This document shows, in pieces, positions 1-8,578 of a stretch of DNA of 64,000 nt (within the stretch, counting starts at the first letter, position 1; the number at the start of each line of letters is the position of its first letter). The position numbers were made by a program, and so were the translations under genes. The stretch spans positions 1 through 64,000 of the forward strand of contig NZ_PYGJ01000008.1 in NCBI RefSeq assembly GCF_003014475.1. Reading direction: 5' to 3'. Source of the stretch: Shimia abyssi (GTDB lineage Bacteria; Pseudomonadota; Alphaproteobacteria; Rhodobacterales; Rhodobacteraceae). A model generated the notes under the pieces. That model was not told where the DNA came from, did not search any database, and worked only from the letters and a program-made list of their open reading frames with translations.

Positions 1-69
1 CCCGTCGCAATGTTCTTCCTAATGCAAAAACACTTCATCGCTGGACTAACTCTCGGAGCCGTCAAATAA
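1..69 (+). CDS. sugar ABC transporter permease, C-terminal end (partial)
   Basis: The window opens inside a reading frame that ends with TAA at 67-69. Its last 22 residues end in the pattern GLTLGAVK preceded by MFFLMQKHF, which is the usual tail of MalG-type carbohydrate ABC permeases (xxQRYFVxGLTxGAVKG). The next gene's ATG starts at base 69, giving a TAATG stop/start overlap, so the two are very likely translationally coupled. This suggests a dedicated uptake system for the galactosides handled by the downstream enzymes. Only the tail is visible, so substrate cannot be judged directly. Confidence 0.75.
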   Translation, partial: PVAMFFLMQKHFIAGLTLGAVK

Positions 70-1409
70 TGACCAAAATAACTTTCATTGGCGCCGGTTC
101 GACAATATTCATGAAGAATATTGTCGGCGACGCGTTGCTGACACCATCGCTGGAAAATGCGCATTTTGCGCTGATGGATATTGATATCGCCCGTTTGGAA
201 GAGAGCGCCACTGTTGTGCGCGCAATGATCGCCGGACAATCCACGGGGGCGACTGTATCGACACACACTGATCGGCGCGCCGCGTTGGACGGGGCCGATT
301 TTGTTGTCACCGCGTTTCAAGTTGGTGGATACGAGCCTTGTACGGTGACCGATTTTGAGATCCCCAAGCAATATGGCCTGCGTCAAACTATTGCCGACAC
401 ATTGGGTGTGGGCGGGATTATGCGCGGGCTGCGCACGGTGCCGGTTTTGTGGGGCATCGGGCAGGACATGGTTGAGCTGTGCCCGGACGCGACCCTGTTG
501 CAATACGTCAATCCGATGGCGATCAACACTTGGGCCATGGCCGAACGGTTTCCGCAGATCAAGACAGTGGGCCTGTGCCATTCGGTGCAGAATACGCTCG
601 AAGAGATGGCGCATGATCTGGAGATTCCCCAAGACGAAATCCGCTATAAAGTTGCGGGGGTGAACCACGTTGCCTTTTTCCTGAAGCTGGAAGCGGGTGG
701 CAAGGATTTGTATCCAGCGTTACGCGCGGGGTATCGCGCCGGTTCATTGCCAAAGCCGCCGCTGTTGATGCCACGCTGTGCCAATAAAGTTCGGTATGAG
801 GTGATGGAACAGCTCGGGTATTTCTGCACCGAGAGCTCGGAGCATCTGGCAGAATATGTACCTTGGTTCATCAAAGAGGGGCGCGATGATCTGATCGACC
901 AGTTTGGGATTCCGTTGGATGAGTATCCCAAGCGCTGTATCGAGCAGGTGGCAAGTTGGAAAGAGCAGGCCAAGGCACTTAAGGCGGAAGGGTCTCTGAA
1001 AGTGACCAAGAGCCATGAATTTGCAGCCGAACTGATGGACGCGATTGTGACGGACACGCCCTATATGGCCTATGGCAACTTGCCAAACACCGGCCAGATC
1101 CCGCAATTGCCAATGGGGGCTGTGGTGGAAACACCCTGCCTTGTGGATGCGAACGGGGTGCAGCCCAGCGTGGTGAATGACATCCCGCCGCAATTAGTGG
1201 CGCTGATGCGCTCGCAGATCAATGTTCAGGAGCTGACGGTTCGGGCACTGCTGGACGAAAACCGCGAGCATGTTTATCACGCGGCGATGATGGATCCGCA
1301 TACGGCGGCCGAGCTGGACTTGCGTCAGATTCGCAGGCTGGTGGATGATTTGTTGGACGCACATGGCGACTGGATGCCGTCCTGGTGCAGAAGCGCAAAG
1401 GCGGCGTAA
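69..1409 (+). CDS. melA: alpha-galactosidase/alpha-glucosidase, glycoside hydrolase family 4
   Basis: A 446-residue GH4 enzyme. GH4 hydrolases are cytoplasmic, use NAD+ and a divalent metal, and cleave by transient oxidation of the sugar. Visible features are the Rossmann motif GAGS at residues 8-11, NP at 148-149, the metal-site Cys-His pair at 170-171 (GLCHS) and GVNH at 197-200. Length matches MelA-type members. It sits directly behind a sugar ABC permease (1-bp overlap) and ahead of genes for oxidative galactose breakdown, which favours alpha-galactosides such as melibiose or galactosylglycerol as substrates. GH4 also includes alpha-glucosidases and galacturonidases, so specificity is inferred from context only. 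Confidence 0.85.
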   Translation: MTKITFIGAGSTIFMKNIVGDALLTPSLENAHFALMDIDIARLEESATVVRAMIAGQSTGATVSTHTDRRAALDGADFVVTAFQVGGYEPCTVTDFEIPKQYGLRQTIADTLGVGGIMRGLRTVPVLWGIGQDMVELCPDATLLQYVNPMAINTWAMAERFPQIKTVGLCHSVQNTLEEMAHDLEIPQDEIRYKVAGVNHVAFFLKLEAGGKDLYPALRAGYRAGSLPKPPLLMPRCANKVRYEVMEQLGYFCTESSEHLAEYVPWFIKEGRDDLIDQFGIPLDEYPKRCIEQVASWKEQAKALKAEGSLKVTKSHEFAAELMDAIVTDTPYMAYGNLPNTGQIPQLPMGAVVETPCLVDANGVQPSVVNDIPPQLVALMRSQINVQELTVRALLDENREHVYHAAMMDPHTAAELDLRQIRRLVDDLLDAHGDWMPSWCRSAKAA

Positions 1410-1506
1410 GTGACCGCTCGGGACGTCTTTTGGGCTGTTCACAAAACAAGAAAAACGGGCTGGCAGCGCGCAACCCGCGCAAAACAGCCGACATGGAGAT
1501 GACGGT

Positions 1507-2271
1507 ATGACGGTGAACACGACCTTTCGGGATTTGGAAGGCAAATCCGTTTACATTACGGGCGGTGCTTCGGGGATTGGGGCGGCGTTGACCGACGGGT
1601 TCCTGTCGCAGGGCGCGAAGGTGGCCATTATTGGTCGGTCGGATGCGTCTGAATTTTTGGCCGAGATGAAGGTCAAACACGGTGTGGAACCGGCGTTTTA
1701 CCAAGGGGATATCTCGGATGTGGCCACGTTGCGCGCCACGATGCAATCGGCCGCAAAGGCGCATGGGTCAATTAACGTGCTGGTCAACAACGCGGCCAAT
1801 GACCAGCGCCATTCATTGGATGAAGTAACCGAAGAGTTCTGGGACCAGATGCAAGGTGTCAACTTGAAGGCGTATTATTTCGCCTGTCAGGAAGCCGCGC
1901 GGCAGATGGCCGATGGTGGTGCTATAATTAACATGAGCTCAATCAGCTATATCATGGGGAATGCCGGGTATTCGATTTATACCACCGCAAATGCGGGTAT
2001 CACTGGAATGACACGCAGCCTTGCCCGCGAATTAGGGCCGAATGGTATTCGAGTGAATGCGTTGGCACCGGGGTGGGTTCTGACGCAAAAGCAGCTTGAC
2101 ATGTGGGCCAACCCAACGGATTTGGCGGCACATCTGGAGCGGCAGTGTCTGAAAGAACATCTGACGCCAAAGGACATGGTTGATCCCGTTCTTTTCCTGG
2201 CCTCACAGGCTAGTGCAATGATGACGGGGCAATGTATGGCCGTGGATGGTGGCGTTGTCGTATCGGGGTAG
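1507..2271 (+). CDS. SDR-family sugar dehydrogenase (putative D-galactose 1-dehydrogenase) with catalytic Lys replaced by Asn
   Basis: A 254-residue classical short-chain dehydrogenase. It has the cofactor motif TGGASGIG at 18-25, NNAA at 94-97, Ser145 and Tyr158. In the YxxxK motif the lysine is Asn162: the residues read YTTAN, with codon AAT at 1990-1992. The expected role, from its position before dgoK, dgoA and a lactonase, is oxidation of galactose to galactonolactone with NAD(P)+. The start at 1507 is preceded by GGAG at 1495-1498; an ATG at 1499 is closed at once by TGA. A missing catalytic Lys normally abolishes or strongly lowers SDR activity, so this copy may be impaired, may act on another substrate, or may contain a sequence error. 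The SDR call is firm; the substrate is inference. Confidence 0.75.
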   Translation: MTVNTTFRDLEGKSVYITGGASGIGAALTDGFLSQGAKVAIIGRSDASEFLAEMKVKHGVEPAFYQGDISDVATLRATMQSAAKAHGSINVLVNNAANDQRHSLDEVTEEFWDQMQGVNLKAYYFACQEAARQMADGGAIINMSSISYIMGNAGYSIYTTANAGITGMTRSLARELGPNGIRVNALAPGWVLTQKQLDMWANPTDLAAHLERQCLKEHLTPKDMVDPVLFLASQASAMMTGQCMAVDGGVVVSG

Positions 2272-2274
2272 AAC

Positions 2275-3177
2275 ATGAGCACATCGGACAATTGGATTGC
2301 GGTGGATTGGGGTACGTCCCGGCTGAGGGCGTATCACGTGGTCGATGGCGCTGTTGTTGCGCAGGCCGACTCGGAAAACGGTATGTCGCGCGTTTCGCAA
2401 ACCGGGGCGTTTGAGGCAGCGTTGTTGGAGCTGGTCACACCGTGGCTGAGTGAAGGCACTACGGATGTTTTTGCGTGCGGCATGGTTGGCGCACGTCAGG
2501 GGTGGGCCGAGGCGCCGTATACGGCTGTACCAGCCGATCCATTGCCCAAAAGCCCGGTGCGTGTGGAGAACACCGATCCGCGGCTGCGTGTCTATATCGT
2601 GCCGGGGTTGAAACAGGTCAAAGCCGCCGATGTGATGCGCGGAGAAGAAACCCAGATTGCCGGGTTTCTGGCGCAAAATGACAATTGGGACGGCGTTATC
2701 TGCCTGCCGGGAACGCACACCAAGTGGGCGCACATTAGCGCCGGTGAGGTGGTGAGTTTTCAGACCTTTATGACAGGCGAGTTTTTCGCGTTATGCGCTG
2801 AAAAATCGGTACTGCGGCATTCGGTTGGCGAAGGCTGGGATGCAGAAGCGTTTCGGGACGGGCTGGACGCAACGCTGTCGCGCCCGGAATCGCTGGCGGC
2901 GCGGTTGTTTGGCATTCGGGCACGTGATTTGCTGGAGGGTGAAAACGGCGCTGTGGCGGCGTCGCGTCTGTCGGGGCTGTTGATTGGGGCGGAATTGGCG
3001 GCGGCGCGCCCCTATTGGCTAGGTCAAAACGTGGCCGTGATTGGTGCGGGACGCGTTGCAGAAAATTATGCAGAAGCCTTGGGTGTGCAGGGTGTGCCAG
3101 TGGCACAGCAGGATGCGCAGGATATGACAATTGCCGGGCTGATGGCAGCGCGGACACTGACGGAGATTGAGGCATGA
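2275..3177 (+). CDS. dgoK: 2-dehydro-3-deoxygalactonokinase
   Basis: A 300-residue DgoK-family sugar acid kinase. It phosphorylates 2-keto-3-deoxy-D-galactonate with ATP, giving the 6-phospho form, the fourth step of the DeLey-Doudoroff galactose route. The N-terminal phosphate-binding motif DWGTSRLRAY lies at residues 11-20, and the segment around LPGTHTKW is typical of the family. The gene starts 3 bp after the SDR stop and its TGA overlaps the ATG of the aldolase gene (ATGA at 3174-3177), so it is translated as part of one operon. The neighbouring aldolase is of the DgoA type, which supports galactonate rather than gluconate chemistry. Confidence 0.92.
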   Translation: MSTSDNWIAVDWGTSRLRAYHVVDGAVVAQADSENGMSRVSQTGAFEAALLELVTPWLSEGTTDVFACGMVGARQGWAEAPYTAVPADPLPKSPVRVENTDPRLRVYIVPGLKQVKAADVMRGEETQIAGFLAQNDNWDGVICLPGTHTKWAHISAGEVVSFQTFMTGEFFALCAEKSVLRHSVGEGWDAEAFRDGLDATLSRPESLAARLFGIRARDLLEGENGAVAASRLSGLLIGAELAAARPYWLGQNVAVIGAGRVAENYAEALGVQGVPVAQQDAQDMTIAGLMAARTLTEIEA

Positions 3178-3779
3178 GCCGAGCGATAATCGCGATTTTG
3201 CGGGGCATTTCGCCCGAAGAGGCTGTGCCATGCTGTGAGGCGCTGATCGACGCCGGGATTGACCGGATCGAAGTGCCTTTGAACTCGCCCGAGCCACTGA
3301 AAAGCATCGCGGCGATGGTTGAGGCATTCGGCGACACAGCGCTGATTGGTGCCGGGACAGTATTGTCTGTAGAACAGGTCGACGCGGTGGCGGACGCGGG
3401 TGGAAAGCTGATTGTGTCGCCCAATGCGGATACTGACGTGATCGCGCGGTCGCGCGCGCTGGGGCTGGAAAGCTGGCCGGGTGTGTTCACGCCGACCGAA
3501 GCGTTTGCAGCGCTGGGAGCAGGCGCAAGTGGATTGAAGCTTTTCCCTGGCAATATGGCGGGGCCGGGTGGTTTGAAGGCGCTGCGGGCAGTGCTGCCAA
3601 AAGGGACGCAGGTTTACGCGGTTGGCGGTGCAGGGCCGGAGAACTTTGGTGAATGGTTTGAGGCCAGCGCTGACGGGTTTGGCATTGGATCGGCATTGTA
3701 TAAATCGGGCATAAGTGTCGGGGAAATCTCAGGGCGCGCGGCAGCGATTGTGCGGGCCTATGACGAGGCGTGTGCATGA
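3174..3779 (+). CDS. dgoA: 2-dehydro-3-deoxy-6-phosphogalactonate aldolase
   Basis: A 201-residue class I aldolase of the KDPG/KDPGal family that splits 2-keto-3-deoxy-6-phosphogalactonate into pyruvate and glyceraldehyde 3-phosphate. It resembles E. coli DgoA closely: IAILRGI near the N-terminus, IEVPLNSP with the general base Glu, LIGAGTVL, and the Schiff-base lysine in GLKLFPG. It is a single-domain aldolase, unlike the longer galactonate dehydratase whose gene is absent here. Both ends overlap neighbours by 4 bp (dgoK upstream, lactonase downstream). Confidence 0.92.
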   Translation: MSRAIIAILRGISPEEAVPCCEALIDAGIDRIEVPLNSPEPLKSIAAMVEAFGDTALIGAGTVLSVEQVDAVADAGGKLIVSPNADTDVIARSRALGLESWPGVFTPTEAFAALGAGASGLKLFPGNMAGPGGLKALRAVLPKGTQVYAVGGAGPENFGEWFEASADGFGIGSALYKSGISVGEISGRAAAIVRAYDEACA

Positions 3780-4636
3780 GCGAGGTGTTTGACAACCGCG
3801 TCTGCGCGTTGGGGGAGGGGCCGTTATGGCATCCCGAACGCAAGCAGTTGTTTTGGTTTGATATCCTCTCCAAACAGCTGTTGACCCGCGAGGGTGATGC
3901 GCAGAAGAGTTGGCAGTTTGACGAGCATGTTTCGGCGGCGGGCTGGGTGGATCAAACGACGCTGATCATGGCGTCGGAAACCGGGCTTTGGCGGTTTGAT
4001 TTGGAGACTGGCACGCGTAAGTTGCTGGTTGCGTTGGAGGCGGACAACCCAGTCACACGCAGCAATGACGGGCGCGCAGACCCGCAGGGCGGATTCTGGA
4101 TCGGGACAATGGGCAAATCTGCCGAGGCGGGTGCAGGGGCAATCTATCGGTATTATCGTGGCGGGCTGCGCAAGCTGGTGGCGGATGTGACGATTTCAAA
4201 CGCGATCTGTTTTGCGCCGGACGGTGCGAGTGCGTTTTACACGGATACGGTCACGAAACAGATCATGCGCTGGACTCTGGATACAGAGACGGGCTGGCCG
4301 ACAGGCGAGGCTGGTGTTTTTCTGGACCTAACGGAAGACGGGTTGAACCCGGATGGCGCGGTTGTGGATGCCAGTGGGTTGCTCTGGGTGGCGCAATGGG
4401 GCGCGGCGCGGGTTGCGGCTTATGATGGAGATGGCGCGTTTGTGCGGACGGTTTCGTTTGAGGGGCAGCACACGTCTTGTCCGGCGTTTGGTGGCGTGGA
4501 CCTAAGTACGCTTTTCTGTACGACGGCGCGTGACGGCGTGTCCGACAACATGATTGCCGAACAGCCGAGCAATGGAATGACCTTTGCCTGCCCAGGGGTG
4601 GCGCAAGGGCAGCGAGAACACAGGGTTATACTATGA
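3776..4636 (+). CDS. SMP-30/gluconolactonase-family sugar lactonase
   Basis: A 286-residue six-bladed beta-propeller lactonase (SGL/SMP-30 family) that opens sugar lactones using a divalent metal. Metal-site motifs are visible: GEGPLWH near residue 12, TRSNDGRADPQGGFWIGTM in the middle, ISNAICFAPDG, and LNPDGAVVDASG. In this operon the likely substrate is galactono-1,4- or 1,5-lactone made by the SDR, yielding galactonate. I chose ATG 3776, which overlaps the dgoA stop, rather than the in-frame GTG at 3770. The 3' end overlaps the beta-galactosidase start by 4 bp. Confidence 0.88.
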   Translation: MSEVFDNRVCALGEGPLWHPERKQLFWFDILSKQLLTREGDAQKSWQFDEHVSAAGWVDQTTLIMASETGLWRFDLETGTRKLLVALEADNPVTRSNDGRADPQGGFWIGTMGKSAEAGAGAIYRYYRGGLRKLVADVTISNAICFAPDGASAFYTDTVTKQIMRWTLDTETGWPTGEAGVFLDLTEDGLNPDGAVVDASGLLWVAQWGAARVAAYDGDGAFVRTVSFEGQHTSCPAFGGVDLSTLFCTTARDGVSDNMIAEQPSNGMTFACPGVAQGQREHRVIL

Positions 4637-6555
4637 AGCCAACAGTTGGCGTGTGCTATTATCCGGAGCATTGGCCGGAGGATATCTGGCACGAAGATGC
4701 CCGTCGCATGGTTGAGGCGGGGATTGAATGGGTGCGGATCGGAGAATTCGCGTGGTCCCGAATGGAGGCTACGCCGGGCGTCTGGACGCTGGACTGGCTG
4801 GATCGGGCCATTGACGTTTTGGGGCGTGCTGGGCTCAAGGTGATCATGGGTACGCCGACGGCGACACCACCGCGGTGGATGATCGACAAGCATCCCGACA
4901 TGTTGGCAGTGGATGCCAATGGCAATGCGCGCAAGTTCGGATCGCGGCGGCATTATTGCTTTAGCCATATGGGGTATCGCGAAGAATGCGCGCGCGTTGT
5001 TGAATTGCTTGGTGTGCGCTATAGTAAGAACCCCTTTGTCGCGGCGTGGCAGACGGATAACGAATATGGCTGTCACGACACGACACTGAGCTATTCGGAC
5101 GCGGCGCAGACGCGGTTTCGCGAGTGGCTGGCGGTGCGATATGGCTCGGTTGATGTGTTGAACGATGCGTGGGGCAATATTTTTTGGTCGATGGGGTATA
5201 ACAGCTTTGATCAGATCGAATTGCCCAACCTGACCGTGACCGAGCCGAACCCGGCGCATGTGCTGGCGTTTCGTCGGTTTGCATCGGACGAGGTGGCGGC
5301 ATTTAACCGGGTTCAGACCGAGATTTTGCGAAAACATACTGATACGCCGCTGATCCATAACTACATGGGGCGCGAGCTGGGGTTTGACCATTTTGATGTC
5401 GGCGCGGATCTGGATGTGGCTAGCTGGGACAGTTACCCGATTGGGTTCCTGTCGGATCGGCTGGACGCGAGCGAGGCGCAAAAGAGCGCTTATCTGCGGC
5501 AGGGTGATCCGGACAATCAGGCGTTTCACCATGATCTGTATCGTGCGGTTGGGCGGGGGCGCTGGTGGGTCATGGAGCAACAACCGGGGCCGGTGAACTG
5601 GGCGCCATATAACCCTGCACCGTTGCCGGGGATGGTGGCGCTTTGGGGGCTGGAGGCAATTGCGCACGGGGCGGAAGTGGTGAGCTATTTCCGCTGGCGG
5701 CAGGCGCCGTTTGGGCAAGAGCAGTACCATGCCGGGTTGCTGTATGCGGATGACCGCGATGCGCCGGGTCTGGCGGAAGCACAGAAGGTTGCCGAGATCG
5801 CACGGGGGCTGGACATTGATGCGGACGCGCGCGCGCCAATTGCGTTGGTGTTTGATTATCCGTCAGCCTGGGCGTGGCACACGCAGCCACAGGGCGCGGA
5901 CTTTGACTATTTCCACCTGACATTTGCGACCTACAAGGCACTGCGTCGGGCTGGGTTTTCGGTGGATATCGTGCCAGCTTCAGCACAGGATTTGAGCGGA
6001 TACAAACTTGCCATGGCACCGGGATTGGCGACCATTCCCGAGGCGTTGATCCAAGGGGCCAAAGACGCAGGCACGTTGATGGTATTGGGGCCCAGAACCG
6101 GTGCGATAACAGAGGAATACAGCCTCCCGCCGCGGGGACGGCCCGATGTTGAGGGGCTGGATGTCTATGTGGATCGGGTTGAAAGCTTGCCACCGGGCCA
6201 GACCGAAGCCGTCGCGGGTGGCGGCGCGGTGTGTCACTGGCTTGAAGAACTGAGCGGTGGCGCTGATGCGTTGTTGAAACTTGAGACCGGTGCATCGGTT
6301 TTGGTGGGAGATCAACAGGCGTGGTATCTGGGCGGTGTTCCTGACGAAAACTTGTGGGATCGCGTGATTGGGATGGCGGCGGGCCATGTTGGCTTAACGG
6401 TGCGTCCTGTTCCGGTTGGAGCACGGCGGCGCGAAGTTGGTGATCTCGAATTTCTGGTGAACTACAGCGATCATTCGGTGGAGATTGAGGGCGAGACAGT
6501 CGCTGGTTGCGGAGTAACAATCTTGCGCGGTGGTGTCTGTATCGCGCGAACCTGA
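4633..6555 (+). CDS. beta-galactosidase, glycoside hydrolase family 42
   Basis: A 640-residue GH42 enzyme that releases galactose from beta-galactosides by a retaining mechanism. The acid/base glutamate is E144 in WQTDNEYG and the nucleophile is E315 in VMEQQPGP. The N-terminal TIM barrel (VGVCYYPEHWPE at 5-16), the trimerisation domain and the C-terminal beta domain give the normal family length. No signal peptide is seen, so it should act on imported oligosaccharides. It is the last gene of the galactoside operon and its start overlaps the lactonase stop (ATGA). Confidence 0.93.
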   Translation: MKPTVGVCYYPEHWPEDIWHEDARRMVEAGIEWVRIGEFAWSRMEATPGVWTLDWLDRAIDVLGRAGLKVIMGTPTATPPRWMIDKHPDMLAVDANGNARKFGSRRHYCFSHMGYREECARVVELLGVRYSKNPFVAAWQTDNEYGCHDTTLSYSDAAQTRFREWLAVRYGSVDVLNDAWGNIFWSMGYNSFDQIELPNLTVTEPNPAHVLAFRRFASDEVAAFNRVQTEILRKHTDTPLIHNYMGRELGFDHFDVGADLDVASWDSYPIGFLSDRLDASEAQKSAYLRQGDPDNQAFHHDLYRAVGRGRWWVMEQQPGPVNWAPYNPAPLPGMVALWGLEAIAHGAEVVSYFRWRQAPFGQEQYHAGLLYADDRDAPGLAEAQKVAEIARGLDIDADARAPIALVFDYPSAWAWHTQPQGADFDYFHLTFATYKALRRAGFSVDIVPASAQDLSGYKLAMAPGLATIPEALIQGAKDAGTLMVLGPRTGAITEEYSLPPRGRPDVEGLDVYVDRVESLPPGQTEAVAGGGAVCHWLEELSGGADALLKLETGASVLVGDQQAWYLGGVPDENLWDRVIGMAAGHVGLTVRPVPVGARRREVGDLEFLVNYSDHSVEIEGETVAGCGVTILRGGVCIART

Positions 6556-6717
6556 TCATTTTCAAGGGGCCGTTTTTTCAATCAACGGTCTCTTCCCCCC
6601 CAGTTTAGGCGCTGGTCGGCAACGATTCAGTATGTCTGGTCTTATTGTAACAAAATTATGTCTAAATTGATTTACGCTCTTTACAGGTGATGAGAGTCGG
6701 CGTTTTCATGTGTGTAC

Positions 6718-6736
6718 TGTCGTGTACTGCACGACA
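6718..6736. promoter_or_regulatory. perfect inverted repeat upstream of the oxidoreductase operon (candidate operator)
   Basis: TGTCGTG-TACTG-CACGACA is a perfect 7+5+7 inverted repeat ending 42 bp before the TTG start of the next operon. It lies inside the 223-bp gap after the galactoside operon, where there is also an A+T-rich stretch (6640-6680) that could hold a promoter. The form suits a dimeric helix-turn-helix repressor or activator. No regulator gene is adjacent, so the binding protein is unknown. Confidence 0.45.
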
Positions 6737-6778
6737 TTCCCAGCCAGATCCAAGACGGGTCAGCCAAGGAGACGCCAG

Positions 6779-8578
6779 TTGAAACCGACCGATACCAGCG
6801 ATCCAGAATATTTCCATAAAGTTGTTGATTGCCAATTTGCCTGTCCTGCACACACGCCTGTGCCAGAGTATATTCGCCTGATCGCCCACCAACGTTACAC
6901 CGATGCTTATATGATCAACTGGGAAAGCAATGTGTTTCCCGGCGTGTTGGGGCGCACGTGTGACCGACCGTGCGAACCGGCCTGTCGACGGGGGCGCGTT
7001 GAAGAAGAGCCGGTGGCGATTTGTCGACTGAAACGGGTGGCGGCGGATTTCAAGGATGACGTCAAAGGGTTGATGCCCAAGGCGGGGCAGAAGAACGGCA
7101 AGAAGATCGCCTTGATCGGGGGTGGCCCAGCGTCGCTGACCGTGGCGCGCGATTTGGCGCCTTTGGGCTATGAGCTGCATCTGTTTGACGCGCAGAGCAA
7201 GGGCGGCGGGTTTATGCGCAGCCAGATCCCAAGTTTTCGCCTGCCCGAAGAGGTGCTGGACGAGGAAGTGGGCTATGTTCTGGACATGGGGGTCGATGCG
7301 CATTTTGACACCTATGTGGACAGTTTGCAGAGTATTTTGGACAAGAATTACGACGCCGTATTTGTCGGGTCGGGCGCGCCGCGCGGTCGCGATTTGCCTG
7401 ATCTGCCGGGGCGGGGTGACGCGGACAAGAATATCCATATTGGGATTGATTGGCTCTCTAGCGTGGCGTTTGAGCATACCAAGAAAATTGGCAAGCGTGT
7501 GATCGTGCTGGGCGGGGGAAATACCGCAATGGATTGTTGCCGGACTTCGCGCCGGTTGGGCGGCGAAGAGGTGAAGGTGATTGTGCGCTCGCCATTTGAG
7601 GACATGAAGGCAAGCCCATGGGAGAAAGAAGACGCGATACACGAGGGCATTCCGATCATCGACAACCATGTGCCCAAAGAATTTGTTGTTGAAAAAGGCA
7701 AGCTGGTTGGGATGCGGTTCGACAAGGTTGAGGCGGTTTATGATGACACTGGTCAGCGCAAGCTGGTGTCGACGGGCGAGGAGCCGGTGTTTGTGGAATG
7801 TGACGATGTGCTGATCGCCATCGGGCAGGAAAACGCGTTTCCGTGGATTGAGAAGTCAACTGGGGTGCGGTTCACGAGCTGGGGCACGCCGATCATCAAT
7901 GATGACGAAACCTTCCAGTCGACGCGCAAAGAGGTGTTTTTCGGAGGGGATTCCGCTTTTGGGCCGTCCAACATCATCACGGCGGTTGCGCATGGGCATA
8001 AGGCGGCGGTGTCGATTGACCTGTATTGTCAGGGCAAGGATCTGAGCCAGCGCCCACCACCGCATGTCACGCTGGTCAGCCAGAAGATGGGCATTCACGA
8101 ATGGAGCTATGACAGCATCCCGGTGGATGACAAGCGCGAGGCCGTGCCGCTGGTTGATCTGAAGGAGGCGTTGAAGAGCAAAACCCTTGAGGTTGAGCTG
8201 GGCTTTGATGCGGACATGGCATTTGTGCAGGCGGAGCGGTGTCTGAACTGTGATGCACAGACGGTGTTCATGGAGGAAACCTGTATCGAGTGCGACGCCT
8301 GCACCGATATTTGCCCGACGAGCTGTATCAGCTTTGTCGAAAATGGCGAGGAAGGCGACCTTCGCGCGCGGCTGTTGGTGCCTGCGACCAACGAAGAGCA
8401 AGACCTTTACGTGTCTGACACGTTGCCGACGGGCAAGGTGATGGTCAAAGACGAGGACGTGTGTCTGCATTGCGGACTGTGTGCCGAGCGGTGTCCGACC
8501 GCGGCGTGGGACATGCAGAAGTTCTATTATTCGATGGCCAAGGCCACGCCCGACTTGCTGGTGGAGGCGGCGGAATGA
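6779..8578 (+). CDS. GltD-like FAD/NAD(P)-dependent oxidoreductase with C-terminal 2x[4Fe-4S] domain
   Basis: A 599-residue flavoprotein resembling the glutamate synthase small subunit. The N-terminal region has cysteines spaced as in the GltD Fe-S domain (CQFACPAH, GRTCDRPCEPACRRG). It is followed by an FAD site (LIGGGPASLTVA) and an NAD(P) site (VLGGGNTAMDCC). The C-terminus carries two ferredoxin-type clusters, CIECDACTDICP near 502-513 and CLHCGLCAERCP near 562-573. I use TTG at 6779, with AAGGAG at 6766-6771 and a 7-nt spacer; the in-frame extension to 6710 adds residues with no family character. It overlaps the alpha subunit gene by 4 bp. The inferred role is passing electrons between the 2-oxoacid oxidoreductase and NAD(P)(H). 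Confidence 0.85.
   Translation: MKPTDTSDPEYFHKVVDCQFACPAHTPVPEYIRLIAHQRYTDAYMINWESNVFPGVLGRTCDRPCEPACRRGRVEEEPVAICRLKRVAADFKDDVKGLMPKAGQKNGKKIALIGGGPASLTVARDLAPLGYELHLFDAQSKGGGFMRSQIPSFRLPEEVLDEEVGYVLDMGVDAHFDTYVDSLQSILDKNYDAVFVGSGAPRGRDLPDLPGRGDADKNIHIGIDWLSSVAFEHTKKIGKRVIVLGGGNTAMDCCRTSRRLGGEEVKVIVRSPFEDMKASPWEKEDAIHEGIPIIDNHVPKEFVVEKGKLVGMRFDKVEAVYDDTGQRKLVSTGEEPVFVECDDVLIAIGQENAFPWIEKSTGVRFTSWGTPIINDDETFQSTRKEVFFGGDSAFGPSNIITAVAHGHKAAVSIDLYCQGKDLSQRPPPHVTLVSQKMGIHEWSYDSIPVDDKREAVPLVDLKEALKSKTLEVELGFDADMAFVQAERCLNCDAQTVFMEETCIECDACTDICPTSCISFVENGEEGDLRARLLVPATNEEQDLYVSDTLPTGKVMVKDEDVCLHCGLCAERCPTAAWDMQKFYYSMAKATPDLLVEAAE

Noticed and set aside
4420-5730. 436-codon open frame on minus across the lactonase and GH42 genes
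   Set aside because: It lies opposite firmly identified genes and has no domain. Its length comes from the codon bias of the plus-strand genes. The same holds for minus frames at 2768-3553, 5570-6565, 9097-10065 and 29222-30421.
6576-6600. Terminator after the beta-galactosidase gene
   Set aside because: CCGTT/AACGG gives only a 5-bp stem with a T-rich loop and no following U tract; not strong enough to list.
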